Origin: Phycisphaerae bacterium
GTDB lineage: Bacteria; Planctomycetota; Phycisphaerae; Phycisphaerales; SM1A02
Reading direction: 5' to 3'
Assembly: GCA_016795035.1 (NCBI GenBank)
Contig: JAEUIT010000072.1
Location: 20,116 to 84,115, forward strand
DNA: 64,000 bases
Of the stretch, positions 9,362 to 18,385 are shown piece by piece. The number at the start of each line of letters is the position of its first letter. Within the stretch, counting starts at the first letter, position 1. A model generated the notes under the pieces. The model did not search any database, was not told the origin of the DNA, and saw nothing but the letters and a program-made list of their open reading frames with translations. Made by a program: the position numbers and the translations under genes.

Positions 9362-10702
9362 TCAGCGGACGTTCGTACTGCCCATGAGTCGCGGCGGCGT
9401 CAGGAGCGTCAGGCGAACGAGCGAGATCGTGCGACCGTCGGGCACGAGAAGGAGGAAACTCGACGGCTTTCCGCTGATGCGACGGGGAACGGCCGGGCGG
9501 TCGTAGACCCGCGGGCCGTCGAGGCGTCGCGCCTTGATCGGGTCGGAGAGGGAACCGGTGCGCGGCGACTGGCTGCCCGGCGGCACGGCGACGACGCCGT
9601 CTTCGTCGGCCCAGAGCATCGTGCCGTCGTCGCCGACGACCACCGAGAACGAGGAGTCGGCGAGCGGTCGAATGCCGGGGAGGCCCGGGGTCCACGTTGC
9701 CATGCGCCCGAGATCGGCGCTCAGGAAGTAGAGCGCCGGATTCACTCCCGCCGCCGAGGCCGGCTCGACGGCGCTCGCGGTGTCGACCGGCGCGAATGCT
9801 TGCCACACGCGCTGCGCGTCGGCCCGCACGGAGATGCGATCGATGACGAGCGACTGCCGGAACGCGTCCTCGTCGGTGGTCTCGGCGTGCGCGACCTCGG
9901 CGACGCCGTCGCGCACCCGGAGCGCGAAGAGCGACCCGTCGGCGGCGAACGTCGGGAGCATCCAGGATTGGTCCTCTTCGGCGGCGATCTCGAAGGTCTC
10001 CTCGCCCCGACGGACGACCAGGTTCATCTCGTTGGCGTCGGGGCTGCGGGCGCACCAGGCGAGCGTGCCGTTCGGGCCGAGCGCGCCGAACAGGTTCACG
10101 CGGTCGTCGGCCACGATCCATTCCGGCTCGCCGGCGCTTCGGGAGATCCACGAGCCCGACTCACCTTCGCCGGTGACCATGGCGGCGGCCTCGTCCGCCG
10201 CGGCGGAGGCATCGACCATCGTCGTCCACCGCACGAAGCCGATGCGCCGCGTTCCGTCTTGCTGCGGCGCCTCGACGAGGAAGCCCTCGTTGTTCGCCGA
10301 ACGGCCGAGGACGAGGCCTCGCTTCAGGGTGAACGACTTCCGAACCGCGGTGTCGCCGCCGACATTCTCGATGCTGTAGACGTCGATGCCCGAGGCGCGG
10401 GGGGCGCCGCCGTTCGGGGCACCCACGAGCGTCGGCCAGGTCGGCGCGACGCCCGTCTGCGTCGCCACGAATCGCCCGTCCGGCGAGACCAACGGCAACG
10501 TGAACCCGTCGTAGGGGATCGTGCCGTGGTTACGGATCGAAACGCTCGTCTGGCTCGCCGTGCCGGCGGCCGGCACGTTCGCGCGGCGATCGGGCGGCAC
10601 GATGGTGCTGCCTGTCGTCGTCGTCTCGACCGTCTTACAACCGACCAATGCGGCGGTGAGAAGGGCGCAGGCGCAGCCGAAACTCGTCGTGGCTCGAGGC
10701 AT
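9362..10702 (-). CDS. Lipoprotein with WD40/TolB-like beta-propeller
   Basis: A 446-residue protein whose signal peptide ends in LVGCKT, a lipobox-like sequence placing the lipid-modified Cys at about residue 22. The mature part contains repeated blade-like elements, each a GDDGTM- or PDGRF-type turn in a beta-rich block: LVSPDGRFVAT, TFAADGSLFALRV, SVVVGDDGTMLWA, LVPDGRTISLVRL. This suggests a TolB/WD40-like propeller, an inference from pattern only. It lies 66 bp downstream of the secretin gene on the same strand and is probably the last gene of the secretion operon. An outer-membrane or periplasmic accessory role is possible. Confidence 0.75.
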   Translation of the reverse strand: MPRATTSFGCACALLTAALVGCKTVETTTTGSTIVPPDRRANVPAAGTASQTSVSIRNHGTIPYDGFTLPLVSPDGRFVATQTGVAPTWPTLVGAPNGGAPRASGIDVYSIENVGGDTAVRKSFTLKRGLVLGRSANNEGFLVEAPQQDGTRRIGFVRWTTMVDASAAADEAAAMVTGEGESGSWISRSAGEPEWIVADDRVNLFGALGPNGTLAWCARSPDANEMNLVVRRGEETFEIAAEEDQSWMLPTFAADGSLFALRVRDGVAEVAHAETTDEDAFRQSLVIDRISVRADAQRVWQAFAPVDTASAVEPASAAGVNPALYFLSADLGRMATWTPGLPGIRPLADSSFSVVVGDDGTMLWADEDGVVAVPPGSQSPRTGSLSDPIKARRLDGPRVYDRPAVPRRISGKPSSFLLLVPDGRTISLVRLTLLTPPRLMGSTNVR

Positions 10703-10768
10703 CTCCGATCTACCTGATGGAATCCTCGAACGTCGAGGACGTCTGTCGAACGTTCCGTCGTGCGAGCC

Positions 10769-13678
10769 TTACGCCCCGGACGTGCCCGGTTGCGCCGGCG
10801 GCGTCGACGGCGGAGTGGGGGGCGGGTTGGTGGGCGCCACCGAAGGCGGCGCGGAACCGCTCGGCGCCGGCACCGGCTCCGGACGCGTGTCGAAGCCCGG
10901 CGTGCGAAGACCTTCGAAGAAGGGCTTGTCCTGGACCTTGCTGCCGAGGTCGTCGAGCGGCTCCTTCAGCATGCGAAGGCGGTTGCGCTCTTCGGCGTTG
11001 TAGTTGGAGTCGTTCTCTTCGGGGTTCTCGACGACGACCGGCGTCACGAACATCACGAGCTCCGCGACGTTCTTTTTCTTCTCGGTCGACGAGAAGAAGA
11101 TGTCGCCGATCGGGATCTCGCCGAGGAAGGGGATCGCCCGCTTGATGCTCGTCTCGTCTTCGCGACGGATGCCCGAGATCACGACGGTCTGCCCGTTCTT
11201 CACGGTGATCTTGGTGTTCGTCTGGCGACGTTCGACGACGGGGTTGTTGTTGAACTGCGGAACCGCGAGGTTCAGGTTCGAGAGCAGGATCTCGATGTTC
11301 ATGAAGACGTTGCGGTCTTTCGTGATGCGCGGCCGCACGTTCAGGCCGATGCCGACGGGACGATCTTCGAACGAACTCGTCGTGCCGCCGCCGGTGCTGC
11401 CGCCCGTCGTTTCGCCCGTCTGGAAGGAGACGTCCTGGCCGGCGAAGAACTTGGCTTCGGCGTTGTCGCTCGTGAAGACGCGCGGCTCCTGAAGGATGCG
11501 CACGTTGTTCGTCGACTTGAGGGCCTGCAGGAGGAATTGGACGTCGGTGCCGACCGTGAGGAGGGAGACGTCGAACCACGGCGACGCGAAGTTCGAGCCG
11601 CCACCGCCGTCGCCGTTCCCCTTCGCGAGGTCGAGGTTCACTTCGCCGCCGACCGAGTTTTCGCTGCCGTTCAGAGGCACGAGGTTGTTGCCGACGCGGA
11701 GGCCCCACGAGAATCCGTCACCCAGGGTCACTTCGGCGATGATCGCCGTGATCATGACTTGGCGGCCGGGTCGATCGAGGTCTTCGATGATGCGAAGGAC
11801 CGACGATTCGATCTGCGGCGGCGCGAGCACGAGGAGCGAGTTCTGCTGCGCGTTCGGCACGATGCGGGTCTTGCCCACGATCGCGCTCGGCTCCGACTGC
11901 GTCGCGTTCGTGTTGCCGCGGCCGGCGTTCTGCCACGGAAGCGTGCCGCCGGTGGTGCCGCCTCCGGGGGCGTCGGTCGCGCCTCCGGTGCCGGTGGTGC
12001 CGGTCGAACCTCCGCCGGCCTGCTCGAAGTCGATGCCGGTGAGTTCTTCCGACGGCCGCGCGATGTTGCCGCCGGAGACGCCGGTCTCGGCGAGGAGCAC
12101 GTTCAGGATGTCCGCGACTTCGAAGGCGCTCGCGTACTTGAGCGGCACGTTGCGCGGGAGACCGAGGTCGAGCTCGGTATCAAGCTGCTTGATGATCTCG
12201 TCGAGCCACGCGAAGTTCTCCGGGGTCTTCGAGATGACGACGAGCTTCTTCGTGTCGGGCACCGGCTCGAAGCGGAAGATGTTCGAGACGCTGACGTCCG
12301 CGCCACCTTCGCCGCCGCCGCCTTGGAAGGGCGACCGGCCGCCCGCGGCCGCGCGGTTGCTGCCGGCGCGAGTCTGTCCGCCGCCCGACTCGAGGAGGAG
12401 CGACAGCGTGTCGACCATCTTGATCGGGTCGGCGTACTGAAGTTCGTAGGTGCGGATCGGCGAGCCGTTCTGGTTCGGCGGAAGGTCCCACGCCGTGAGA
12501 AGGAGGTGCCGAATCTCTTCGACGATCGGCGGCTCCGCGCGCACGGTGATCTGGTTGAGCGCTGGCAACACGGTGACAACGAGCTGCTCGCTCGTGCCGA
12601 TGATGCCGCCGCCCGTCTGCGGCGCGCCGCCGGGCTGGCCGGGTCGGCCGCCACGCTGATTCTGCTGCTGCGCGTTGCGATTCGTGGTTCGTCCGCCGCC
12701 CGAGCCGCCCGACCCCTCGAAGAGGTCATAGATCATGTCGCGGACGAGACCCGCGTCCTGGTAGCGGATCTTGAAGGTCTCGGTGCGCACCGGCGTCGAC
12801 GGCGGCACGTCGAGGTGATTGATGAGGAGTTGGACCTTCTTCGCGAAGCCGATGTCGGCCTCGAGGATGAGGACATTCGCATTGGCGTCGGCGGTGAGGC
12901 GCGCGCCGTCCGGGGGAAGCGATTCCTGCAGCCGGTCGTAGATGTCGGTGGCCTTCGAGTGCTTGATCTTGAAGACCTTCGTCACGAAGACGCCTTCTTC
13001 GCCGAGGTTGAGCACGTCTTGCTCGGCGCCGATCACGTTGCTCGGCAACGCGGTGGCGTCGGAGGCGCTCGAGAGGATGATCACGTCCGGCATTTCCGTG
13101 ACGTTGATCTTGTTGATGCGGAACGCGGTGAAGACGAGGTCGAGCGCTTCGTGCTTCGTGTACTCGCGGTCGCTCACGACCGTGACCTTCGACGACGCCG
13201 CCGTGCTCGAGGAGATGATCACGGCCTTGCCCGTCCACTCCTGGATGTAGGGGACGAACTCGTTGATCGACTGGTCCTTGAACGAGAGCCGCACCATGCC
13301 GTCCACTTCGCGGCGGAACTTGCTCGGGGGGGTCGTCTGCTTGTTCGGGTCGCCGGCCGGTCGCGCGGGCACGACTTCGGTCACGGGCGGCGTCGGCGCG
13401 GGTTCGGCCGGAGGAGTCGTCGCAGGCGGAGTCGCTTGCGACGCAGGCGCGGGCGTTGCAGCCGGACGCGCGGGCGGAGGGTTCTGCGCGGGATCCTGCG
13501 GCGCGGAGGAAGGAGCGTTCTGCGGTGCCGCACTCGGCGTTGCAGGCGCGGACTCGGGCGGATTCTGGAGCGTCGTCGCCAAGGTGACGCCGCCGAAGAG
13601 CATCGTGGCGACGCATGCGGCGGGGATCATCGACGACCGCGAGAAGAGGGATCCGCTGAGAACTCGAGTCTTCGGCAT
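10769..13678 (-). CDS. gspD: Secretin, outer-membrane pore of the T2SS (GspD/PilQ family)
   Basis: About 969 residues from ATG 13678 (MPKTRVL; GGAG upstream). A signal-peptide-like helix is followed by a long Pro/Ala-rich linker (about 38-115). An N0-type domain (VRLSFKDQSINEFVPYI, from about 129) and several N-domain repeats come next, with Gly/Ser-rich inserts. The secretin core then leads to the family signature PFLGEIPIGDIFF near residue 850. The C-terminal tail is Pro-rich. Secretins form the multimeric outer-membrane channel used by type II secretion and type IV pili. The protein is longer than typical GspD (about 650-750) because of its low-complexity segments. It closes the gsp block and is followed by a propeller lipoprotein that could act as an accessory factor. 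Confidence 0.93.
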   Translation of the reverse strand: MPKTRVLSGSLFSRSSMIPAACVATMLFGGVTLATTLQNPPESAPATPSAAPQNAPSSAPQDPAQNPPPARPAATPAPASQATPPATTPPAEPAPTPPVTEVVPARPAGDPNKQTTPPSKFRREVDGMVRLSFKDQSINEFVPYIQEWTGKAVIISSSTAASSKVTVVSDREYTKHEALDLVFTAFRINKINVTEMPDVIILSSASDATALPSNVIGAEQDVLNLGEEGVFVTKVFKIKHSKATDIYDRLQESLPPDGARLTADANANVLILEADIGFAKKVQLLINHLDVPPSTPVRTETFKIRYQDAGLVRDMIYDLFEGSGGSGGGRTTNRNAQQQNQRGGRPGQPGGAPQTGGGIIGTSEQLVVTVLPALNQITVRAEPPIVEEIRHLLLTAWDLPPNQNGSPIRTYELQYADPIKMVDTLSLLLESGGGQTRAGSNRAAAGGRSPFQGGGGEGGADVSVSNIFRFEPVPDTKKLVVISKTPENFAWLDEIIKQLDTELDLGLPRNVPLKYASAFEVADILNVLLAETGVSGGNIARPSEELTGIDFEQAGGGSTGTTGTGGATDAPGGGTTGGTLPWQNAGRGNTNATQSEPSAIVGKTRIVPNAQQNSLLVLAPPQIESSVLRIIEDLDRPGRQVMITAIIAEVTLGDGFSWGLRVGNNLVPLNGSENSVGGEVNLDLAKGNGDGGGGSNFASPWFDVSLLTVGTDVQFLLQALKSTNNVRILQEPRVFTSDNAEAKFFAGQDVSFQTGETTGGSTGGGTTSSFEDRPVGIGLNVRPRITKDRNVFMNIEILLSNLNLAVPQFNNNPVVERRQTNTKITVKNGQTVVISGIRREDETSIKRAIPFLGEIPIGDIFFSSTEKKKNVAELVMFVTPVVVENPEENDSNYNAEERNRLRMLKEPLDDLGSKVQDKPFFEGLRTPGFDTRPEPVPAPSGSAPPSVAPTNPPPTPPSTPPAQPGTSGA

Positions 13679-13780
13679 GGGTGACAGCTCCAACGGCCCT
13701 CCGGAACAGACGGGCCAGAATCGCAGAAATGTACTGAACCGCCCGCCAACGAGCGAATGCGCGCGTTCTTGCCTCATCGG

Positions 13781-14368
13781 CTATCGACTGCTCCCGCGCT
13801 CGATGCCAGGCTCATGAACATCGTCAAAGGACGAGAGCGTCGCCGGCCACATCGAGATTGCGTACTCCCGAGTTTCATGTCCCGGCCGAGTGACGCGTAG
13901 GCGAATGTGATCGGGATCGACGGCGGAGACGAGCGTCAGCTCGCCGGCGGTGTCGCCTTCACCAAGCGCAAACGTCCCGAAGGTCACCCGCACGCCCGCG
14001 GGCGTTCGCAGATACCCCGAGGGAAGCGGGCCGTCGTAGGCCTCTGGAGCGGGCCGTAACGCGGGTTTTTCCTCGCGTGGCGCGGGTGCCTTGACGCGCG
14101 GCGGCGTGCGATCGGGAGGCGGAGCCGGAGCCTCGAACGCGCTGCGCCCGAGGACACGCGAAACGCTGAGGGCATGCAGGGCGTGATAGTCGTCGAGCGT
14201 GGCCGCGAAGGCGTCGTGCTCCGCGCGCGGCGGCGAGGACGAGAAGAGCGAACCGGCGGCGCGCAGTCCCGGTTGCAGGCAAACGACGGCTGCAACGACG
14301 AGAGCGAGCGGACCTATCGCACGGCCACGTTCGATGCATGCACTGAGTCGCGCCGAGTCGATCCGCAT
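13781..14368 (-). CDS. Small platform protein, paralogue of the upstream gene (GspC/PilP-like position)
   Basis: 195 residues from ATG 14368, which has a perfect AGGAGG four bases upstream; an in-frame TTG at 14392 is the alternative. A single N-terminal membrane helix (about 20-38) is followed by a Pro-rich linker and a small beta domain. The domain contains the pattern YDGPLPSGY ... GHETREYAISMW, which recurs in the next gene upstream as YDGPQPTG ... GHEPGEYFVTTW, so the two are tandem paralogues. Their place between the GspM/PilO-like gene and the secretin is where GspC or PilP (linking the inner membrane to the secretin) is expected. Homology to those families is not shown by the sequence alone. 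The ribosome-binding site is inside a stable hairpin. Confidence 0.75.
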   Translation of the reverse strand: MRIDSARLSACIERGRAIGPLALVVAAVVCLQPGLRAAGSLFSSSPPRAEHDAFAATLDDYHALHALSVSRVLGRSAFEAPAPPPDRTPPRVKAPAPREEKPALRPAPEAYDGPLPSGYLRTPAGVRVTFGTFALGEGDTAGELTLVSAVDPDHIRLRVTRPGHETREYAISMWPATLSSFDDVHEPGIERGSSR

Positions 14369-14393
14369 GTTGCCTCCTGATGCCGGAGGCAAC
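14369..14393 (-). promoter_or_regulatory. Hairpin sequestering a Shine-Dalgarno sequence
   Basis: On the minus-strand RNA a 9-bp perfect stem (GUUGCCUCC / GGAGGCAAC, 7-nt loop) ends directly at the AUG of the 13781-14368 gene, and its 3' arm contains the whole AGGAGG ribosome-binding site. It lies 43 bp after the upstream stop codon. It could restrain translation until ribosomes melt it, or serve as a weak attenuator. Confidence 0.55.
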
Positions 14394-14435
14394 GCGAGGC
14401 GTCAGGCACGATTGCCGCGCGCCGATAGTTGCCGA

Positions 14436-15479
14436 TCACTTGTCCTGCCGAAGCCGCTCGACGAGGAGCTTCGCCTCGCCTTCAAGTCGCGCCCGCGTTT
14501 CGTGGGGGAGGTCGTTGATCGCGAGCGCGTCGCGCACTTCGCCGAGCGCGGACTGGGCCTGTTGCTTCGACATGCCCTCGATCGCGCCTTCGCTGCGCGC
14601 CGGCGGGACGACGGCCTTGCCCTCGTCCGTCGCGGCGTTCGCCTTCGCGCCCTCCTTGGGCGGCGCGTTTGCGGGCTGCGTTTCCGGCGGCGCCGTCTCG
14701 GCGCCTGCGGCGCCGGCTTCGCCATTCGCCTCGGCCGCCTTCGCTTCGGCGGCCTTGGCTTCGTCGCCGGCCTTTGCCGGCTCCCCGGACTTCGGGCTTC
14801 CGCGGCCCGACGGATGCTTGGCGCGCGCCGCAGCTTCCGCCGCGCCGGGCGTACCGGGCGCAGCGCCCGCGCCGGCCTTCGGCATCTCGTCGGCGTTCTT
14901 GATGAGCCCCGTCTTGTGATAGGGGTTGGGGGCGTCGAGCGCGAAACCCGTCGTTCCCTTCCACGTCGTCACGAAATATTCGCCCGGCTCGTGGCCGGCC
15001 TTCGTGTAGCGCAGCTTGAGGCGCCACGGGCTATTCGCCTCGAGCACTTCGACGGTCTGGTACTTGTCGCCGACCTTCACCTTCGCGCCGTCGAAGAAGA
15101 CGATGTCCGCGAAGAGCCCCGTGGGCTGCGGACCGTCGTACTCGGCTGGCGCCGGGCTCGGCGGCGGCGGTGGCGGCGGCGGTTCGGCCTTCTTCGGCGG
15201 AGGCGGCGGCGGTGGCGGCGGCTTCGGCGCGGCGGGCGGAACGAACGGCGTGCGGCCCTCGAAGCGCTTCACGCTCTGATCCGCGCGGGCCTGGTATTCC
15301 TTGACGAGCGTCTCGAACGGGTCGGCCTCTTCGTCGCTGCCGGTCGAGAGCGTGACGGCGCGAAGCGCGGGCATCACCGAAGGCAGCGTCGCGCCGATGG
15401 CGATGACGCCGGCGCCGATCGCCACGAGTAGTGGCGTCGTGAACTGCACTCCGGAAGGGATTCGCGACCAGTCGGGCAT
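14436..15479 (-). CDS. Pro-rich single-pass platform protein (GspC/PilP-like position)
   Basis: 347 residues from ATG 15479 (MPDWSR). A GTG directly after the previous stop (15533) would add 18 residues. One membrane helix lies at about residues 12-35, followed by a polyproline linker (about 83-110), then a beta domain with YDGPQPTG and GHEPGEYFVTTW shared with the downstream paralogue. After a long Ala/Lys/Glu-rich low-complexity stretch comes a C-terminal helical module beginning GMSKQQAQSALG. That last module also ends the GspL-like protein encoded two genes upstream. The topology and position suggest a periplasmic linker between the inner-membrane platform and the secretin. I recognise no named family with confidence. 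Confidence 0.75.
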   Translation of the reverse strand: MPDWSRIPSGVQFTTPLLVAIGAGVIAIGATLPSVMPALRAVTLSTGSDEEADPFETLVKEYQARADQSVKRFEGRTPFVPPAAPKPPPPPPPPPKKAEPPPPPPPPSPAPAEYDGPQPTGLFADIVFFDGAKVKVGDKYQTVEVLEANSPWRLKLRYTKAGHEPGEYFVTTWKGTTGFALDAPNPYHKTGLIKNADEMPKAGAGAAPGTPGAAEAAARAKHPSGRGSPKSGEPAKAGDEAKAAEAKAAEANGEAGAAGAETAPPETQPANAPPKEGAKANAATDEGKAVVPPARSEGAIEGMSKQQAQSALGEVRDALAINDLPHETRARLEGEAKLLVERLRQDK

Positions 15480-15533
15480 GTGAACTCTCGTACGTCGTAT
15501 CAGATTCGTCGGGGCGTCGGGAAGCGCCGTCAC

Positions 15534-16169
15534 TCACCGGGCGCGGAAGTCGGGCACGCGAACCCACGCTTCGACCGTGAGCTGCACTTGGAGCTTCGAG
15601 TCGGACTTCTTCGTGAGCTTCACGCGGCTCACCGACTCGATGTCGGGGCTGGCCTCGAGACGTTCGAGCACCTGGATCGCGACCGCCTGCGACGCCTCGA
15701 ACTTCATGTCGCCGACGACCTTCTCGATGCGCTCGCCTGGGCTCGCGATGCCCGGGAAGGCGCCCGCCGGAAACTTGCCGGAGCTGCGGACATCGAGCGA
15801 GTAGACGATCTTCGTGTCCTTCACCGCGCGGTCGACGCTCTTCTGCAGCGCTTCGGTGCCGTCGCGGTCGTCGCGGGGAATGCGGGCTTCGCCGAACGCA
15901 AGCACGGCCGAGCGCACGGCGTCGTTTCCTTCGATCATCGAATTCCGCGTTGCCGCGTCGTCGATGATGCGGGAGAGACGATTGCTCTCGGCGTCGAGGT
16001 CGGCGGCGGCCTTCCACGTGTAGTCCTGCGCCACGATCCAGATCGCGATCGCGAGCACCGCGAAGATCGCGAACCGATAGAGCGGCTTCATCGCCAGAAG
16101 GCGATCGAGCATCGGCGTGCCGGACGTCGTTGCAGGCTTGGAGGCGGCGGTGGTCGTAGCGTTCGACAT
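15534..16169 (-). CDS. GspM/PilO-like inner-membrane protein
   Basis: 211 residues: a short cytoplasmic tail, one membrane helix (about 32-48, FAIFAVLAIAIWIVA), then a region of coiled-coil character and a C-terminal alpha/beta domain ending LQVQLTVEAWVRV. That architecture is typical of GspM and PilO, which pair with GspL or PilN to form the inner-membrane alignment complex. The gene starts 6 bp after the stop of the GspL/PilM-PilN-like gene, exactly where gspM/pilO is expected. The assignment rests on topology and synteny more than on sequence identity. Confidence 0.75.
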   Translation of the reverse strand: MSNATTTAASKPATTSGTPMLDRLLAMKPLYRFAIFAVLAIAIWIVAQDYTWKAAADLDAESNRLSRIIDDAATRNSMIEGNDAVRSAVLAFGEARIPRDDRDGTEALQKSVDRAVKDTKIVYSLDVRSSGKFPAGAFPGIASPGERIEKVVGDMKFEASQAVAIQVLERLEASPDIESVSRVKLTKKSDSKLQVQLTVEAWVRVPDFRAR

Positions 16170-16175
16170 CGGCGG

Positions 16176-18188
16176 TTACTTCGACTTCACATAGGAAAGG
16201 ACGCGGTTGAAGTCCTCGCGGAGGCGAGTCTTCGTTGGCTCGTCGAGGTTCGGGAGCTGCCGGGCCTTCGAGAGCTTTCCGAGGAGCGCCTGGGCGTCGG
16301 ACTTCGACATGGCGTTGAGTTCTTCATCGGCCACGGGCGGCGGAATCTCGACCGCGGGCGTCGACGCGGGCTGCGACGGACGCGGATTCTCGCCGTTGCC
16401 GGCGGGCTGGTCGGGATTGGGGCGCGGCGCGCGACCGATGCCGCGGGCGGGCGCCGCGGCCGGCGGAATCTCGCCGGCGCCTTCCGGGTGACCCGGAGTC
16501 GAGGCGTCGTCGCCGGACGCCATCGTGCGGTCGTCGGGCTTCGTCTCCGTCTCGGTCTCCGAACTCTCCGTTGCAGGCTTCGTGGCGACGCGCTCCGGTT
16601 CCTTCTCGGCGCTCGCCGTTGCAGCCGGCTCATCGACGTGCGGCGCCGGGGCCGAGCCCTTCTCGACGTCGCGCCAGTTCGGGTAGCGGCGATCGCGGAG
16701 GGAGTTGAGTGCGTAATCCTCGTCCTTCGCCCATTGGACGATCTTCGTCGGCGTGACCACGCTGCAGTTGAGCTGGAAGCCGCGGTAGCCGTTGGCCCGC
16801 TCGTCCTCCCACTTGCTCTGCGTGTTCGTGAAGATTTGCGTCGAGCGAAGCAGGCTCTCGAGGCGGATCAGCTCTTCGGTCGCGGTGCGCTTCACCGGCG
16901 TGCCGGTGGCGCCCTTCTGCTCGAACGGCTTCGCATAGCCGCGAAGCATCAGGCCTTCGCCATAGCCGAGCTGCAACGTCTCGATCTCGATGCCTTCCGG
17001 GAGCGAGTTCGAGAGGTCGCCGAGGAGCTTCGTCATCGGCCACGCTTCGGTCGACAGCTGCTTGTAGACGAGGACGCTCTGTTCGGTCTGGCGATTGAGC
17101 GCTTCGAGCTTCTCCGGCTCCGACACCTTCATGCGAAGGATGCCGTATCGCAACGCGGAGAATCCGAGCGGCCCGAGCAGGAAGACGAGCGTCGCGATGA
17201 AGACCGCGAGCATCGTGTTGCGCGGCGACGCGAGCCAGGCGGTGACCGCTTCGAACTTCGACGGCGGCGCCGACGGAATCGCCTCGCGAATCGCCGCGAG
17301 CCCGCTGAGCGGACCGCTGACGACGAGCGACGTGCCGAGGGCGATCATCCGCGCGCGATCCTTCTCCGCGTTGCCGGTGCGGCCACCGGGAAGCTGGCGG
17401 GAGATCGCGTCGGCGATGTTCGACGGAAGGAGGACGAACGATCCGTCAGGCGAGCTCGCCTGCTGAGTCGCAAGCTGCGCGTGGAGCGCGCGGACGTCGT
17501 CTGCGGAGCGGTCGGCGTTGAGGAGGGTTTCCGCGGTGACGCGCTGCACGCCCTCTCGCCAGGCCGAGGCGTCGGAGCCGTCCTCGCGCGCGGAGCGGAT
17601 GACGAGATCGGCCGTGCCTTGGAAGATGAGGACGATGGACCCGTCTTCGCGGGTGGCGGCGACCAACGGCGACGCGGGCGCCTCGCCGCGGAAAAGCGCG
17701 AGGAGCGACGCGACGATCGGGACGTACCGAATCTCGCACGAATCGGGGAGCGTCGGCGGCTCGGGAATGTCGGCGGTCTCGGGCCACGCGAGGATCACGC
17801 CTTGGCGGCCGGTCGGAGTCGCGGACTGCGACGGAAGTGCTGCGGTCGCGACGCGATGCCACGGCACGCCGCCCAAGAGCGCCGTCTCGGCTTGGAGCCG
17901 AAGGGCCGACGCGAGTTGCTCGCCCTGCGTGGGCGGCAGGGGGCAGGTCCGGCAGACGGTCGCCGAGGCGGGAAGGACGACGAGCGCCCGTGCCGGTCGA
18001 TGCGAGCGAGCCCAGCCGGCCACGGAGCCGTCGCCCGCTGTGGCGCTGCGTTCGGCGATGAGCGAGAGCGTCGAGCCCTCGCCTCGCACGATGAAGACGT
18101 GCCACGCCGAGCCGGTGTCGCCCGTCGGCACGGCAATCAGCATCACGCGGTCGTCGGCGGTTTCGATGGTCCGTCCTCGTTGGGTCAC
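16176..18188 (-). CDS. GspL-like protein resembling a PilM-PilN fusion
   Basis: I start it at a GTG (18188); a TTG at 18275 and an ATG at 18143 are also in frame, and none has a strong ribosome-binding site. The first 340 residues form a soluble, probably cytoplasmic actin-fold-like domain of the GspL/PilM type (no diagnostic motif seen). One membrane helix follows (MLAVFIATLVFLLGPLGFSA), then a PilN-like periplasmic region (IEIETLQLGYGEGLMLRGYA). A long Pro/Thr/Glu-rich linker leads to a C-terminal helical module (AMSKSDAQALLGKLSKA) shared with the protein at 14436-15479. GspL connects the GspE ATPase to the periplasmic parts of the machine. The gene lies between gspK and the GspM-like gene, as in canonical gsp clusters. 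Confidence 0.72.
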   Translation of the reverse strand: MTQRGRTIETADDRVMLIAVPTGDTGSAWHVFIVRGEGSTLSLIAERSATAGDGSVAGWARSHRPARALVVLPASATVCRTCPLPPTQGEQLASALRLQAETALLGGVPWHRVATAALPSQSATPTGRQGVILAWPETADIPEPPTLPDSCEIRYVPIVASLLALFRGEAPASPLVAATREDGSIVLIFQGTADLVIRSAREDGSDASAWREGVQRVTAETLLNADRSADDVRALHAQLATQQASSPDGSFVLLPSNIADAISRQLPGGRTGNAEKDRARMIALGTSLVVSGPLSGLAAIREAIPSAPPSKFEAVTAWLASPRNTMLAVFIATLVFLLGPLGFSALRYGILRMKVSEPEKLEALNRQTEQSVLVYKQLSTEAWPMTKLLGDLSNSLPEGIEIETLQLGYGEGLMLRGYAKPFEQKGATGTPVKRTATEELIRLESLLRSTQIFTNTQSKWEDERANGYRGFQLNCSVVTPTKIVQWAKDEDYALNSLRDRRYPNWRDVEKGSAPAPHVDEPAATASAEKEPERVATKPATESSETETETKPDDRTMASGDDASTPGHPEGAGEIPPAAAPARGIGRAPRPNPDQPAGNGENPRPSQPASTPAVEIPPPVADEELNAMSKSDAQALLGKLSKARQLPNLDEPTKTRLREDFNRVLSYVKSK

Positions 18189-18385
18189 GCGTCGTCTCGG
18201 CGGGTGCGGGAAGAGGTGAAAGAAGGGGTCGCTGGGTGGCGGGAGCGGGGTTGCGACCGCCACGAGGGCCTTCAAGGTATCGGTCAGCGACGTCTCGGCT
18301 CCGCCGAATCGCGCTGACCGTCGCCGTCACGGCCATTATGAGGGGAGGCCCGGCAAGGGACGTGGGCCCTTCGAGTCGCGAGTGT

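Noticed and set aside
10760..13684. A 974-codon plus-strand open frame across the secretin gene
   Set aside because: It is antisense to gspD, Arg/Asp/Glu-rich in the way typical of shadow frames in GC-rich DNA, and has no recognisable motif.
15480..18317. A 945-codon plus-strand open frame opposite the GspM/GspL-like genes
   Set aside because: Same shadow composition; the minus-strand genes in this region have clear membrane helices and operon spacing.
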